11,856 nt of DNA, from the NCBI GenBank assembly GCA_937996535.1, contig CALKVF010000040.1, positions 1-11,856 on the forward strand, given 5' to 3'. Shown here piece by piece: positions 5,637 through 11,856 of the stretch (positions are counted from its first letter, which is position 1; the number at the start of each line of letters is the position of its first letter). The notes under the pieces were generated by a model. It was given only the letters and a program-made list of their open reading frames with translations. It had not been told where the DNA came from and made no database searches. A program made the translations under genes and the position numbers. The DNA comes from an uncultured Novosphingobium sp. Lineage in GTDB: Bacteria > Pseudomonadota > Alphaproteobacteria > Sphingomonadales > Sphingomonadaceae.

Positions 5637-6878
5637 ATGAGCACACCACAGGCCATTCGCGGAACCCAGGACATCTTCGGCGCAGAAGCCGAGGCTTTCG
5701 CCCATGTCGTCGAAACTTTCGAGCGCGTGCGCCGGCTTTACCGCTTCCGCCGCATCGAAATGCCGGTGTTCGAGAAGACCGAGGTGTTCAGCCGCTCGAT
5801 CGGCGAAACCACCGATGTTGTCTCGAAGGAAATGTATTCTTTCGAGGATCGCGGCGGCGAATCGCTGACCCTGCGCCCCGAATTCACCGCCGGGATCGCC
5901 CGCGCTTTCCTCACCAACGGCTGGCAGCAGCACGCCCCGCTGAAGGTCGCGACGCACGGCCCGCTGTTCCGCTATGAGCGCCCGCAAAAGGGCCGCTACC
6001 GCCAGTTCCACCAGCTCGACGCCGAAATCCTTGGCGCGGGCGAGCCGCAGGCCGATGTCGAACTGCTGGTGATGGCCGATCAGCTGCTCAAGGAACTGGG
6101 CATCGCCGACGGCGTGACCTTGATGCTCAACACGCTGGGCGATGGCGCCAGCCGCGAGGCATGGCGCGCCGCGCTGGTCGAATACTTCCGCGCCGTGAAG
6201 GGCGAACTGTCGGAAGATTCGCAGGACCGGCTGGAGCGCAATCCGCTGCGCATCCTTGATAGCAAGGATCCGCGCGACAAAGCCTTCACCGATGCCGCCC
6301 CCAAGATCGACGATTACCTTTCGGCCGAGGCGCAGGACTTCTTCGCCAAGGTGACCGAAGGGCTCGATGCCGCGGGCGTTGCCTGGACCCGCGCCCCGGC
6401 GCTGGTGCGCGGGCTCGACTACTATCGCCACACCGCGTTCGAATTCGTCACCGACCGGCTCGGCGCGCAGGGCACGGTGCTCGGCGGCGGGCGCTATGAC
6501 GGCCTGATCGAAAGCCTCGGCGGGCCGCACACCCCGGCGGTCGGCTGGGCCGCGGGGATCGAGCGGCTGGCGATGCTGGTTGCCGATGCCGGCGCCGTCA
6601 CCACCGATGGGCAGGACGTGATCCTCGCGATCGAGGACGACGCCGCGATCGCCTTTGGCACCCGTGCGCTCAAGGCGCTGCGCAGTGCCGGCTTCAGCGC
6701 CGACATGATCGCCAGCGGCAGCCCGCGCAAGCGCTTCGACAAGGCCTCGAAGGTCAATGCCCGCATGCTGGTCGGGGTTTCGATCCGCGACGGCAAGCTG
6801 GCTTGCAACAGCCGCTCGGCCGACCATGCCGATGCCCTCGCCCGAGTGAGCGCGATCCTGGAATCGCTCCAGGCGTGA
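5637..6878 (+). CDS. hisS: Histidyl-tRNA synthetase
   Basis: Class II synthetase that charges tRNA-His in the cytoplasm. The 413 residues are close to the E. coli length of 424. Visible elements are an N-terminal AIRGTQDIFG (6-15), TLRPEFTAG (78-86), motif 2 FRYERPQKGRYRQFHQ (111-126), the histidine-binding RGLDYYRHTAFEF (258-270), and motif 3 with GGGRYDGLI (283-291) and GWAAGIERL (303-311). A short anticodon-binding domain follows (about 325-413). Motif 2 has the canonical bacterial sequence. ATG 5637 gives the typical N-terminus and is preceded by AGGGG; the upstream open frame is not conserved-looking. The stop overlaps the prfA start by 4 nt (GTGA), making this the first gene of a translation operon. 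Confidence 0.97.
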   Translation: MSTPQAIRGTQDIFGAEAEAFAHVVETFERVRRLYRFRRIEMPVFEKTEVFSRSIGETTDVVSKEMYSFEDRGGESLTLRPEFTAGIARAFLTNGWQQHAPLKVATHGPLFRYERPQKGRYRQFHQLDAEILGAGEPQADVELLVMADQLLKELGIADGVTLMLNTLGDGASREAWRAALVEYFRAVKGELSEDSQDRLERNPLRILDSKDPRDKAFTDAAPKIDDYLSAEAQDFFAKVTEGLDAAGVAWTRAPALVRGLDYYRHTAFEFVTDRLGAQGTVLGGGRYDGLIESLGGPHTPAVGWAAGIERLAMLVADAGAVTTDGQDVILAIEDDAAIAFGTRALKALRSAGFSADMIASGSPRKRFDKASKVNARMLVGVSIRDGKLACNSRSADHADALARVSAILESLQA

Positions 6879-7939
6879 GCGTTTCCGACACCCGGCTTGC
6901 CCAGATTGCCGCGCGGTTTGCCGAGCTGGAAGCGCGGCTGGCCTCGGGGACGCTGGAAGGCAAGGAGTTCATCGCCGCCAGCCGCGACTATGCCGAGCTG
7001 GAACCCGTCGCCAAGGCGGCGGGCGAGGTAACCGCGATGCGCGGCGAGCTGGCCAGTCTGGCCGCGCTCGATGATCCTGAAATGCGCGAACTGGCCGAAG
7101 AGGAACTCGCTCGGATCAAGGCCGAGCTGCCCGAGGCCGAGCACCGCCTGTCGATCGCCATGTTGCCGCGTGATGTCGCCGACAGCCGCCCGGCCATGCT
7201 CGAAATCCGTGCCGGCACTGGCGGTGATGAAGCCGCGCTGTTCGCCGCCGACCTCTACCGGATGTACGAACGCTTTGCCGCCGAACAGGGCTGGCGGGTG
7301 GAAATGGTCAGCGCCAATGCCAGCGATGTGGGCGGGTTCAAGGAAGTGGTCGCCAATGTCGCGGGCTCGGGCGTGTTCGCCAAGCTCAAGTTCGAAAGCG
7401 GCGTCCACCGGGTGCAGCGCGTGCCGGTTACGGAAAGCGGCGGGCGCATCCACACTTCGGCGGCGACCGTCGCGGTCCTGCCCGAACCCGATGAGGTTGA
7501 TGTCCAGATCGAGGACAAGGATCTCAAGATCGATATCTACCGCGCCTCGGGCGCCGGCGGCCAGCACGTCAACACCACCGATTCGGCGGTGCGCATTACC
7601 CACCTGCCCTCGGGGCTGGTGGTGATCTGTCAGGACGAGCGCAGCCAGCACAAGAACAAGGCCAAGGCGATGCAGGTGCTGCGCGCCCGGCTTTACGAAA
7701 AGATGCGCGACGAAGCCCAGGGCGCCGAAGCCGAGGCCCGCCGCGCGATGGTCGGATCGGGCGACCGCTCCGAGCGCATCCGCACCTACAATTTCCCGCA
7801 AGGGCGCGTCACCGACCACCGCATCAACCTGACGCTCCACCGCCTGCCCGAGATTCTCGAAGGGCCGGGGCTGGGCGAATTGATCGACGCGCTGATCGCC
7901 GAGGACCAGGCCAAGCGCCTTGCCGCGATGGATGACTGA
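6875..7939 (+). CDS. prfA: Peptide chain release factor 1
   Basis: Terminates translation at UAA and UAG by recognising the stop codon and triggering peptidyl-tRNA hydrolysis. The 354 residues match the usual 355-360. The codon-recognition motif is PVT (184-186) in RVPVTESGGRIHTS, which fits RF1 and not RF2 (SPF). The catalytic GGQ (228-230) sits in SGAGGQHVNTTDSAVR; Gln230 is the residue methylated by PrmC. The start is GTG 6875, overlapping the hisS stop as GTGA; the longer open frame to 6803 lies inside hisS and encodes an unlikely Pro/Arg-rich stretch. There is no separate ribosome-binding site at a good distance, so translation probably depends on hisS. The gene itself ends in TGA, which RF1 does not read. 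Confidence 0.97.
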   Translation: MSVSDTRLAQIAARFAELEARLASGTLEGKEFIAASRDYAELEPVAKAAGEVTAMRGELASLAALDDPEMRELAEEELARIKAELPEAEHRLSIAMLPRDVADSRPAMLEIRAGTGGDEAALFAADLYRMYERFAAEQGWRVEMVSANASDVGGFKEVVANVAGSGVFAKLKFESGVHRVQRVPVTESGGRIHTSAATVAVLPEPDEVDVQIEDKDLKIDIYRASGAGGQHVNTTDSAVRITHLPSGLVVICQDERSQHKNKAKAMQVLRARLYEKMRDEAQGAEAEARRAMVGSGDRSERIRTYNFPQGRVTDHRINLTLHRLPEILEGPGLGELIDALIAEDQAKRLAAMDD

Positions 7940-8801
7940 CGCACCCGTGACGACGATCACTGCCGCGCTGCGCGAGGCGGCAGAGCAGCTGGCCGCCACC
8001 AGCGATACCGCCCGGCTCGATGCCGAAGTGCTGATGGCCCATGCGCTGGGCACCACCCGCTCGAACCTGTTGCTGCGCCACATGCGCGATTCCGTTCCGG
8101 CCGAATTTGCCGCGCTGGTCGCGCGCCGGTTGGGCCACGAGCCGGTGGCCTATATCACCGGCACGCAGGACTTCTTTGGCCTGACGCTGGCCGTGTCCCC
8201 TGCCGTCCTGATCCCGCGCGGGGATAGCGAAGTGCTGGTCGAAGCCGCGCTCGCCGCCCGGCCCGAAGCGCAGCGCGTGCTTGATTGCGGCACGGGTTCG
8301 GGCGCGCTGCTGCTGGCGGCGCTGGCCAACCTCCCGCAGGCGCAGGGCATCGGGATCGACCGCAGCGCAAGCGCGCTGGCCATCGCGCAGCACAATGCCG
8401 AGGCGCTGGACCTTGCCCCGCGCACCGAGCTGCGGCTGGCCGACTGGCATGAGACCGGCTGGGCTGACGGGTTCGGCAAGTTCGATCTGGTGCTGGCCAA
8501 TCCGCCCTATGTCGAGGACGACGCCCCGATTGCCGCTTCGGTGCGCGAGCATGAACCAGCGGGCGCGCTGTTTGCCGGAGCCGACGGGCTCGACGATTAC
8601 CGGGTGCTGGTGCCCCAACTGCCCGGCCTGCTTACCCCCCACGGCGCGGCGCTGGTCGAGATCGGATACACCCAGGCCGAAGCCGTCAGCGCGATTGCCG
8701 CGGCTGCCGGGATGGAGGCCAGGCTCCACCATGATCTTGGCGGGCGCCCCCGGGTGCTCGAACTCAAGATTCCGCTTGGCAAGGCTGGCCCCAGCGCGTA
8801 A
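7932..8801 (+). CDS. prmC: Release factor glutamine N5-methyltransferase
   Basis: Uses S-adenosylmethionine to methylate the GGQ glutamine of release factors, including the RF1 encoded immediately upstream. The 289 residues are close to the usual size. The N-terminal helical RF-binding domain includes ARLDAEVLMAHALG (27-40) and GHEPVAYITGTQDFFG (68-83), then IPRGDSE (94-100). The Rossmann methyltransferase domain has the SAM loop LDCGTGSGALLL (117-128) and the catalytic NPPY (190-193). I start at ATG 7932, which overlaps the prfA stop by 8 nt. A TTG at 7920 would add four residues and cannot be excluded. It is translationally coupled to prfA, the classic pairing of substrate and modifying enzyme. 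Confidence 0.96.
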   Translation: MTDAPVTTITAALREAAEQLAATSDTARLDAEVLMAHALGTTRSNLLLRHMRDSVPAEFAALVARRLGHEPVAYITGTQDFFGLTLAVSPAVLIPRGDSEVLVEAALAARPEAQRVLDCGTGSGALLLAALANLPQAQGIGIDRSASALAIAQHNAEALDLAPRTELRLADWHETGWADGFGKFDLVLANPPYVEDDAPIAASVREHEPAGALFAGADGLDDYRVLVPQLPGLLTPHGAALVEIGYTQAEAVSAIAAAAGMEARLHHDLGGRPRVLELKIPLGKAGPSA

Positions 8802-8911
8802 GCGCGAAGGCAGGCCAGCGCCGGACCATGCATTGCATAGTGTCCCGCTTGCCCATTCCAGCATTTGCAGTCCGGATCTGGCATACGCCATGCTCCTTGC
8901 AGATGTCGGGT

Positions 8912-8936
8912 CCCGAACCGCAGGAAGCGGTCCGGG
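8912..8936 (+). promoter_or_regulatory. Stem-loop in the prmC-DUF4167 gap
   Basis: CCCGAACCGC (8912-8921) pairs with GCGGTCCGGG (8927-8936) with one A-C mismatch and loop AGGAA. It lies about 110 nt after the prmC stop and 65 nt before the next start. There is no following T tract. It could end the hisS operon or be part of a structured leader. The remainder of 8802-9001 holds no gene and no convincing promoter. Confidence 0.4.
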
Positions 8937-8946
8937 CACGGGTCAT

Positions 8947-8978
8947 GCGGCCCGCTACGGGATAACGCCCGGGGCCGC
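8947..8978 (+). promoter_or_regulatory. Bulged stem-loop just upstream of the DUF4167 gene
   Basis: The outer stem is GCGGCCC (8947-8953) with GGGCCGC (8972-8978). A four-base bulge GCTA on the 5' side is followed by an inner stem CGGG (8958-8961) with CCCG (8968-8971) and loop ATAACG. All eleven pairs are Watson-Crick. It ends 9 nt before the AGGGA ribosome-binding site (8988-8992). It is a candidate translational control element or attenuator; the role is unknown. Confidence 0.45.
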
Positions 8979-8980
8979 CG

Positions 8981-8989
8981 ATGGATTAG
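8981..8989 (+). other. Mini-ORF ATG-GAT-TAG in frame with the downstream gene
   Basis: A two-codon reading frame (Met-Asp-stop) lies 21 nt upstream of, and in frame with, the TTG start at 9002. Its TAG overlaps the AGGGA ribosome-binding site of the downstream gene. It has no good ribosome-binding site of its own and may be chance, but the amber stop is one that only RF1 reads. Confidence 0.25.
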
Positions 8990-9001
8990 GGAATTACACC
9001 C

Positions 9002-9748
9002 TTGAACAACAATCGTGGGAACAATCGTCGGCGCGGCCGGAGCAACCGGCAGAATGGTGGCGGCGGCGGTCAGCAACTCAACCGGATCGATAGCCGGGCG
9101 CGCGGCAACGCGCCCCAGCTGCTCGAAAAGTATCGCAAGCTTGCCCAGGACGCCCATCTCAATGGCGACCGGGTTCAGGCCGAATACTACCTGCAGTTTG
9201 CCGACCACTATTTCCGCGTGATCGCCGATACCCGCCTGCGTCAGGAAGAACAGCGCCGCCCGCGCGATGAACGCTGGCAGGAAGGCGCTGATGACGCCGA
9301 CGATGCGGCCGATTTCTCGGTCGACGGCGATTTCCCGAGCTTTGACCAGCCCAGCTTCACCCGACCCCAGCGCGAAGACCGCCCCCGCCGCGAAGAGCGT
9401 GACGAGGATACGGCCAGCTCGGGCGAGGCCGGGGATGACAGCGCCGGCGAAGATACCGCCCAGGCCAATCCTTATGAGCCGGCGGAAAACCCCTTCGTGC
9501 GCGACAACCGCCCTCGCACGGGCCTGCGTCCGCGCCGTGAGGGCCGCGATGAACGCCGCCCCCGCCGCGAACGCGGTGAAGACAGCGCCGACAGCGAACC
9601 GGCCGGGCTCGATCCCGCCTCGCTGCCGCCGTCGATTTCGGCTCCGCGCAGCGACGAAGGCGAGGAAGAATCCAAGCCCCGCCGCACCCGCGCCCGGCGC
9701 AAGCCTTCGGCCGATGACGCCGGCGAACCGCTTGAATCGGTGAACTGA
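9002..9748 (+). CDS. DUF4167 domain protein with a disordered Arg/Glu-rich tail
   Basis: The function is not established; the family is largely alphaproteobacterial. The 248-residue protein starts with an Asn/Arg/Gly-rich segment (2-22), then the DUF4167 core (about 23-80) with RGNAPQLLEKYRKLAQDA and the helix GDRVQAEYYLQFADHYFR (55-72). Residues 81-248 look disordered, with acidic stretches alternating with basic patches; RPRRE recurs at 127-131, 176-180 and 187-190 (RPRRER). Nucleic-acid or ribosome contact is plausible but inferred. The start is TTG 9002: AGGGA (8988-8992) is 9 nt upstream, an in-frame TAG lies at 8987-8989, and no early ATG exists. It lies downstream of prfA-prmC, an association I recall from other alphaproteobacteria, and 8 bp ahead of lnt. 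Confidence 0.85.
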   Translation: MNNNRGNNRRRGRSNRQNGGGGGQQLNRIDSRARGNAPQLLEKYRKLAQDAHLNGDRVQAEYYLQFADHYFRVIADTRLRQEEQRRPRDERWQEGADDADDAADFSVDGDFPSFDQPSFTRPQREDRPRREERDEDTASSGEAGDDSAGEDTAQANPYEPAENPFVRDNRPRTGLRPRREGRDERRPRRERGEDSADSEPAGLDPASLPPSISAPRSDEGEEESKPRRTRARRKPSADDAGEPLESVN

Positions 9749-9756
9749 TCCAACCG

Positions 9757-11331
9757 ATGCCCCGGGCGCTGCAATTCGCCGGGGCGCATCCCCGCTGGAC
9801 CGCCCTGCTGCTTGGCGCCGCCTCGGCGCTGGGCTTTGAACCCTTTGCGCTGTGGCCGCTGACCCTTCTGGGCATGGCCGGGCTGATCGCGCTGATCGCC
9901 GCCGCGCCCAGTCGCCGGCAGGCCGCGCAGCTCGGCTGGCTGTTCGGGCTCGGGCAATTCAGCCTCGGCCTCAACTGGATCGCCACGGCGTTCACCTACC
10001 AGGCCGCGATGCCGGCATGGCTTGGCTGGGTCGCGGTTGTCGGCCTGTCGCTCTATCTTGCGGTCTATCCCGCGCTGGCCGCCGCTGCCGCTTGGCAGGC
10101 GCGCCGCCGCGCCGCCGCACTGGTCCTGGCGCTCGCCGGGGCCTGGATCTTGGCCGAATGGCTGCGCGGCTGGGTCTTTACCGGATTTCCGTGGAACCCG
10201 CTGGGGGTTGCCCTGCTCGGTCCGTTCGAAACGCCCGGCGCAGCGCGGCTGGCGCCGTGGCTTGGCACCTATGCCCTGTCGGGGCTGGCCGTGTTGTTTG
10301 CCGGCCTGTGGTGGCACGGGCTTGCCACCTTCCGGCAGGATCGCCGCCGGCTGGCCTTGCTCGCGCTCCCGCTGCTGGCCCAGTTCTGGCCGCAAGCTGC
10401 CCCGCCCGCCACATCGCCCACCCGCGCGCCGATCCCCTTTGCACTGGTCCAGCCCGACATCGCGCAGGACGTGCTCAACGATCCGGCGATGTACGAGGCC
10501 AATTTCCAGCGTACCGCCCGGCTTTCCGGGCAGATCGTGCCCGGTCGCGGGCAGTTGGTGCTGTGGCCGGAATCCGGCGTGCCGTGGTATCTCGCCGATG
10601 GCTATCCCGAGCAATATTACCTCGACACCTACGCCGCCGACCCGCGGCTCGCCCGCCAGCGCATCGGGCGGGTGATCGGCAAGGACAGCCTGCTGCTGAC
10701 CGGCGGCGTCGATCTCGAAATCGCGCAGGGCAAGGCCGTCGGCGCCCGCAACTCGGTCACCGCGATCGACGGCAGCGGCGCGCTGCGCGGCAGCTATGAC
10801 AAGGCTCATCTGGTGCCTTACGGCGAATACCTGCCGATGCGCCCGCTGCTGACCCCGCTGGGCCTGGCGCGGCTGGTGCCGGGCGATATCGACTTCTGGC
10901 CCGGGCCGGGGCCGCGCACGCTCGATCTCGGGCGCTGGGGCAAGGCCGGGGTCCAGATCTGCTACGAAATCATCTTTTCAGGCGCCGTGGCCGATCGCGG
11001 CCACCGCCCCGACTATATCTTCAACCCTTCGAACGATGGCTGGTTCGGGACCTGGGGCCCACCCCAGCACCTTGCCCAGGCGCGGCTGCGCGCACTGGAG
11101 GAAGGCCTGCCGGTGCTGCGCGCCACCACCACCGGGATCAGCGCGGTAATCGACGCCGATGGCAAGGTGCTCCAGTCGATCCCGCCGCGGCATGCCGGCG
11201 TGGTGCTGGGCGCCATCCCCGCCGCCCATGCGCCGACCCTGTTCGCGCGCTGGGGCAATCTGCTCGCGCTTTCATGGGCAACAGTTCTTCTTTGCTTATC
11301 GGTTGTTGCCAGCCGTCGCCGCACGGGGTAG
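9757..11331 (+). CDS. lnt: Apolipoprotein N-acyltransferase
   Basis: Inner-membrane enzyme that adds the third acyl chain to the N-terminal cysteine of lipoproteins, the last step of lipoprotein maturation and needed for Lol-dependent export. The 524 residues match the family. The N-terminal part holds about seven hydrophobic segments between residues 14 and 211. The nitrilase-like periplasmic domain (about 225-490) has the catalytic triad Glu272 (LWPESGVP), Lys349 (YDKAHLVPYGEY) and Cys402 (VQICYEIIF). NPSNDGWFG (423-431) is also conserved. A final transmembrane helix lies at 499-518. ATG 9757 follows the DUF4167 stop by 8 nt; the ribosome-binding site is weak (GGTGA, 13 nt away), so coupling is likely. 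The C-terminal region may hold the metK promoter. Confidence 0.96.
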   Translation: MPRALQFAGAHPRWTALLLGAASALGFEPFALWPLTLLGMAGLIALIAAAPSRRQAAQLGWLFGLGQFSLGLNWIATAFTYQAAMPAWLGWVAVVGLSLYLAVYPALAAAAAWQARRRAAALVLALAGAWILAEWLRGWVFTGFPWNPLGVALLGPFETPGAARLAPWLGTYALSGLAVLFAGLWWHGLATFRQDRRRLALLALPLLAQFWPQAAPPATSPTRAPIPFALVQPDIAQDVLNDPAMYEANFQRTARLSGQIVPGRGQLVLWPESGVPWYLADGYPEQYYLDTYAADPRLARQRIGRVIGKDSLLLTGGVDLEIAQGKAVGARNSVTAIDGSGALRGSYDKAHLVPYGEYLPMRPLLTPLGLARLVPGDIDFWPGPGPRTLDLGRWGKAGVQICYEIIFSGAVADRGHRPDYIFNPSNDGWFGTWGPPQHLAQARLRALEEGLPVLRATTTGISAVIDADGKVLQSIPPRHAGVVLGAIPAAHAPTLFARWGNLLALSWATVLLCLSVVASRRRTG

Positions 11332-11334
11332 ATC
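11306..11334 (+). promoter_or_regulatory. Candidate metK promoter at the end of lnt
   Basis: TTGCCA (11306-11311) and TAGATC (11329-11334) are 17 bp apart; the second element begins with the lnt stop codon. The arrangement is the same as upstream of pmbA. The -10 match to consensus is only three of six. An alternative -10, TTATAT (11356-11361), would give a nearly leaderless metK mRNA but has no -35 partner that I can see. Confidence 0.28.
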
Positions 11335-11336
11335 AG

Positions 11337-11371
11337 CGGGGACATAAAGCTTTTGTTATATGGGTGCCCCG
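11337..11371 (+). promoter_or_regulatory. AT-rich metK leader with a nested stem abutting the start codon
   Basis: CGGGG (11337-11341) pairs with CCCCG (11367-11371), whose last base touches ATG 11372. Inside it CATA (11343-11346) pairs with TATG (11359-11362), or ATAA (11344-11347) with TTAT (11356-11359). The apical part contains the palindrome AAAGCTTT (11346-11353). No ribosome-binding site is evident. This is the most AT-rich stretch I noticed in the window. It does not match the SAM-II or SAM/SAH riboswitch patterns I know. Confidence 0.35.
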
Positions 11372-11856
11372 ATGCGTAGCGATTATCTCTTCACCTCTGA
11401 AAGCGTTTCCGAAGGCCATCCCGACAAGGTCGCGGACCAGATCTCGGATTCGATTGTCGACCTGTTCCTGTCCAAGGATCCCGAGGCGCGCATCGCCTGC
11501 GAAACCCTGACCACCACCCAGCTGGTCGTGCTGGCCGGCGAAATCCGCTGCAAGGGCGTCTACGAAAACGGCCAGTGGGTTGCCGGCGCGCAGGAAGAAA
11601 TCGAAGCCACCGTGCGCCGCACGGTCAAGGAAATCGGCTACGAACAGGACGGCTTCCACTGGGAAAAGTTCGAATTCATCAACCGCCTGCACGGCCAGTC
11701 GGCCCACATCGCGCAGGGCGTCGATGCCGGTGACAACAAGGACGAAGGCGCGGGCGACCAGGGCATCATGTTCGGTTACGCCACCGACGAAACCCCCGAC
11801 CTGATGCCCGCCACGCTGTATTACAGCCACAAGATTCTGGAACGCATGGCGGCTGA
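11372..11856 (+). CDS. metK: S-adenosylmethionine synthetase, 5' part only
   Basis: Cytoplasmic enzyme that makes S-adenosylmethionine from methionine and ATP. The first 161 codons are present; the gene continues beyond 11856. Signatures include SEGHPDKVADQISD (13-26), with the ATP-phosphate residues His16, Asp18 and Lys19, then TLTTTQLVVLAGEI (45-58), and GAGDQGIMFGY (126-136), the family signature. The start is ATG 11372, giving the usual MRSDYLFTSESVSEG. An in-frame ATG at 11360 would add four residues (MGAP) and lies inside the leader stem; neither start has a clear ribosome-binding site. It is 40 bp downstream of lnt on the same strand and supplies the cofactor for PrmC and other methylases. 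Confidence 0.97.
   Translation, partial: MRSDYLFTSESVSEGHPDKVADQISDSIVDLFLSKDPEARIACETLTTTQLVVLAGEIRCKGVYENGQWVAGAQEEIEATVRRTVKEIGYEQDGFHWEKFEFINRLHGQSAHIAQGVDAGDNKDEGAGDQGIMFGYATDETPDLMPATLYYSHKILERMAA

Noticed and set aside
5540..5674. N-terminal extension of the M61 peptidase by 45 residues
   Set aside because: It would bury the signal peptide, overlap the hisS start and add a non-conserved-looking stretch.
3395..5977. 860-codon open frame on the plus strand, antisense to the M61 peptidase gene
   Set aside because: It mirrors the real gene's codon pattern in GC-rich DNA, encodes an odd His/Arg/Gln/Gly-rich sequence with no domain, and runs out of frame into hisS.
5622..6827. 401-codon minus-strand frame opposite hisS
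   Set aside because: Shadow of a complete hisS gene; no domain or ribosome-binding site is recognisable.
6803..6874. N-terminal extension of RF1 by 24 residues
   Set aside because: It lies inside hisS with Pro/Arg-rich sequence; GTG 6875 gives the usual length and a GTGA coupling.
6494..8083. 529-codon minus-strand frame opposite hisS, prfA and prmC
   Set aside because: Shadow of three well-identified plus-strand genes; composition is Ala/Arg/Gly-rich without motifs, and it crosses gene boundaries.
9472..10809. 445-codon minus-strand frame opposite the DUF4167 gene and lnt
   Set aside because: Spans two unrelated genes and has low-complexity, shadow-type composition.
11332..11371. Known SAM-II or SAM/SAH riboswitch before metK
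   Set aside because: The stretch is too short and lacks the conserved loops I know for these classes; only generic stems are visible.
1..11856. Defence system, prophage, insertion sequence, CRISPR array or toxin-antitoxin pair
   Set aside because: All substantial genes are housekeeping or envelope/translation functions, composition is uniform, and no repeats, recombinase or att-like sites were seen.

Overview
This GC-rich window looks like ordinary chromosomal housekeeping DNA from an alphaproteobacterium, most likely a sphingomonad (Novosphingobium/Erythrobacter-like). The reasons are an alphaproteobacterial-type LptB, a DUF4167 protein next to prfA-prmC, and a secreted M61 glycyl-aminopeptidase-type protein, a family whose founding member comes from Sphingomonas (Novosphingobium) capsulata. 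Base composition and gene style are uniform. I see no insertion sequence, phage gene, tRNA, rRNA, CRISPR array or att site.

Left part (1-2280). The 5' portion of lptB (LPS-export ATPase) runs leftwards off the edge. Divergent from it are a small three-helix membrane protein of unknown function (436-822) and pmbA/tldE (885-2231). A perfect 10-bp inverted repeat carries the pmbA ribosome-binding site in its loop. A strong hairpin at 2255-2278 separates pmbA from the convergent genes.

Middle, minus strand (2284-5539). In transcription order: an exported M61 peptidase with a PDZ domain, a DUF1345 membrane protein coupled by an ATGA overlap, and ppa (inorganic pyrophosphatase).

Right part, plus strand (5637-11856). 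hisS, prfA and prmC form a tightly overlapping translation operon: histidyl-tRNA synthetase, release factor 1, and the methyltransferase that modifies the RF1 GGQ glutamine. A 200-bp structured leader precedes a DUF4167 protein with a TTG start, followed after 8 bp by lnt (apolipoprotein N-acyltransferase). A short AT-rich leader then precedes metK, cut by the window end; it makes S-adenosylmethionine, the cofactor PrmC uses.

I found no clearly new multi-gene system. The observations most worth a second look are: a K+-channel-like TM-pore-TM layout in the DUF1345 protein; several start-codon-abutting hairpins (pmbA, ppa, hisS, metK); the structured leader and in-frame ATG-GAT-TAG mini-ORF ahead of the DUF4167 gene; and the repetitive Arg/Glu-rich disordered tail of that protein. 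All functional readings of these are inference.
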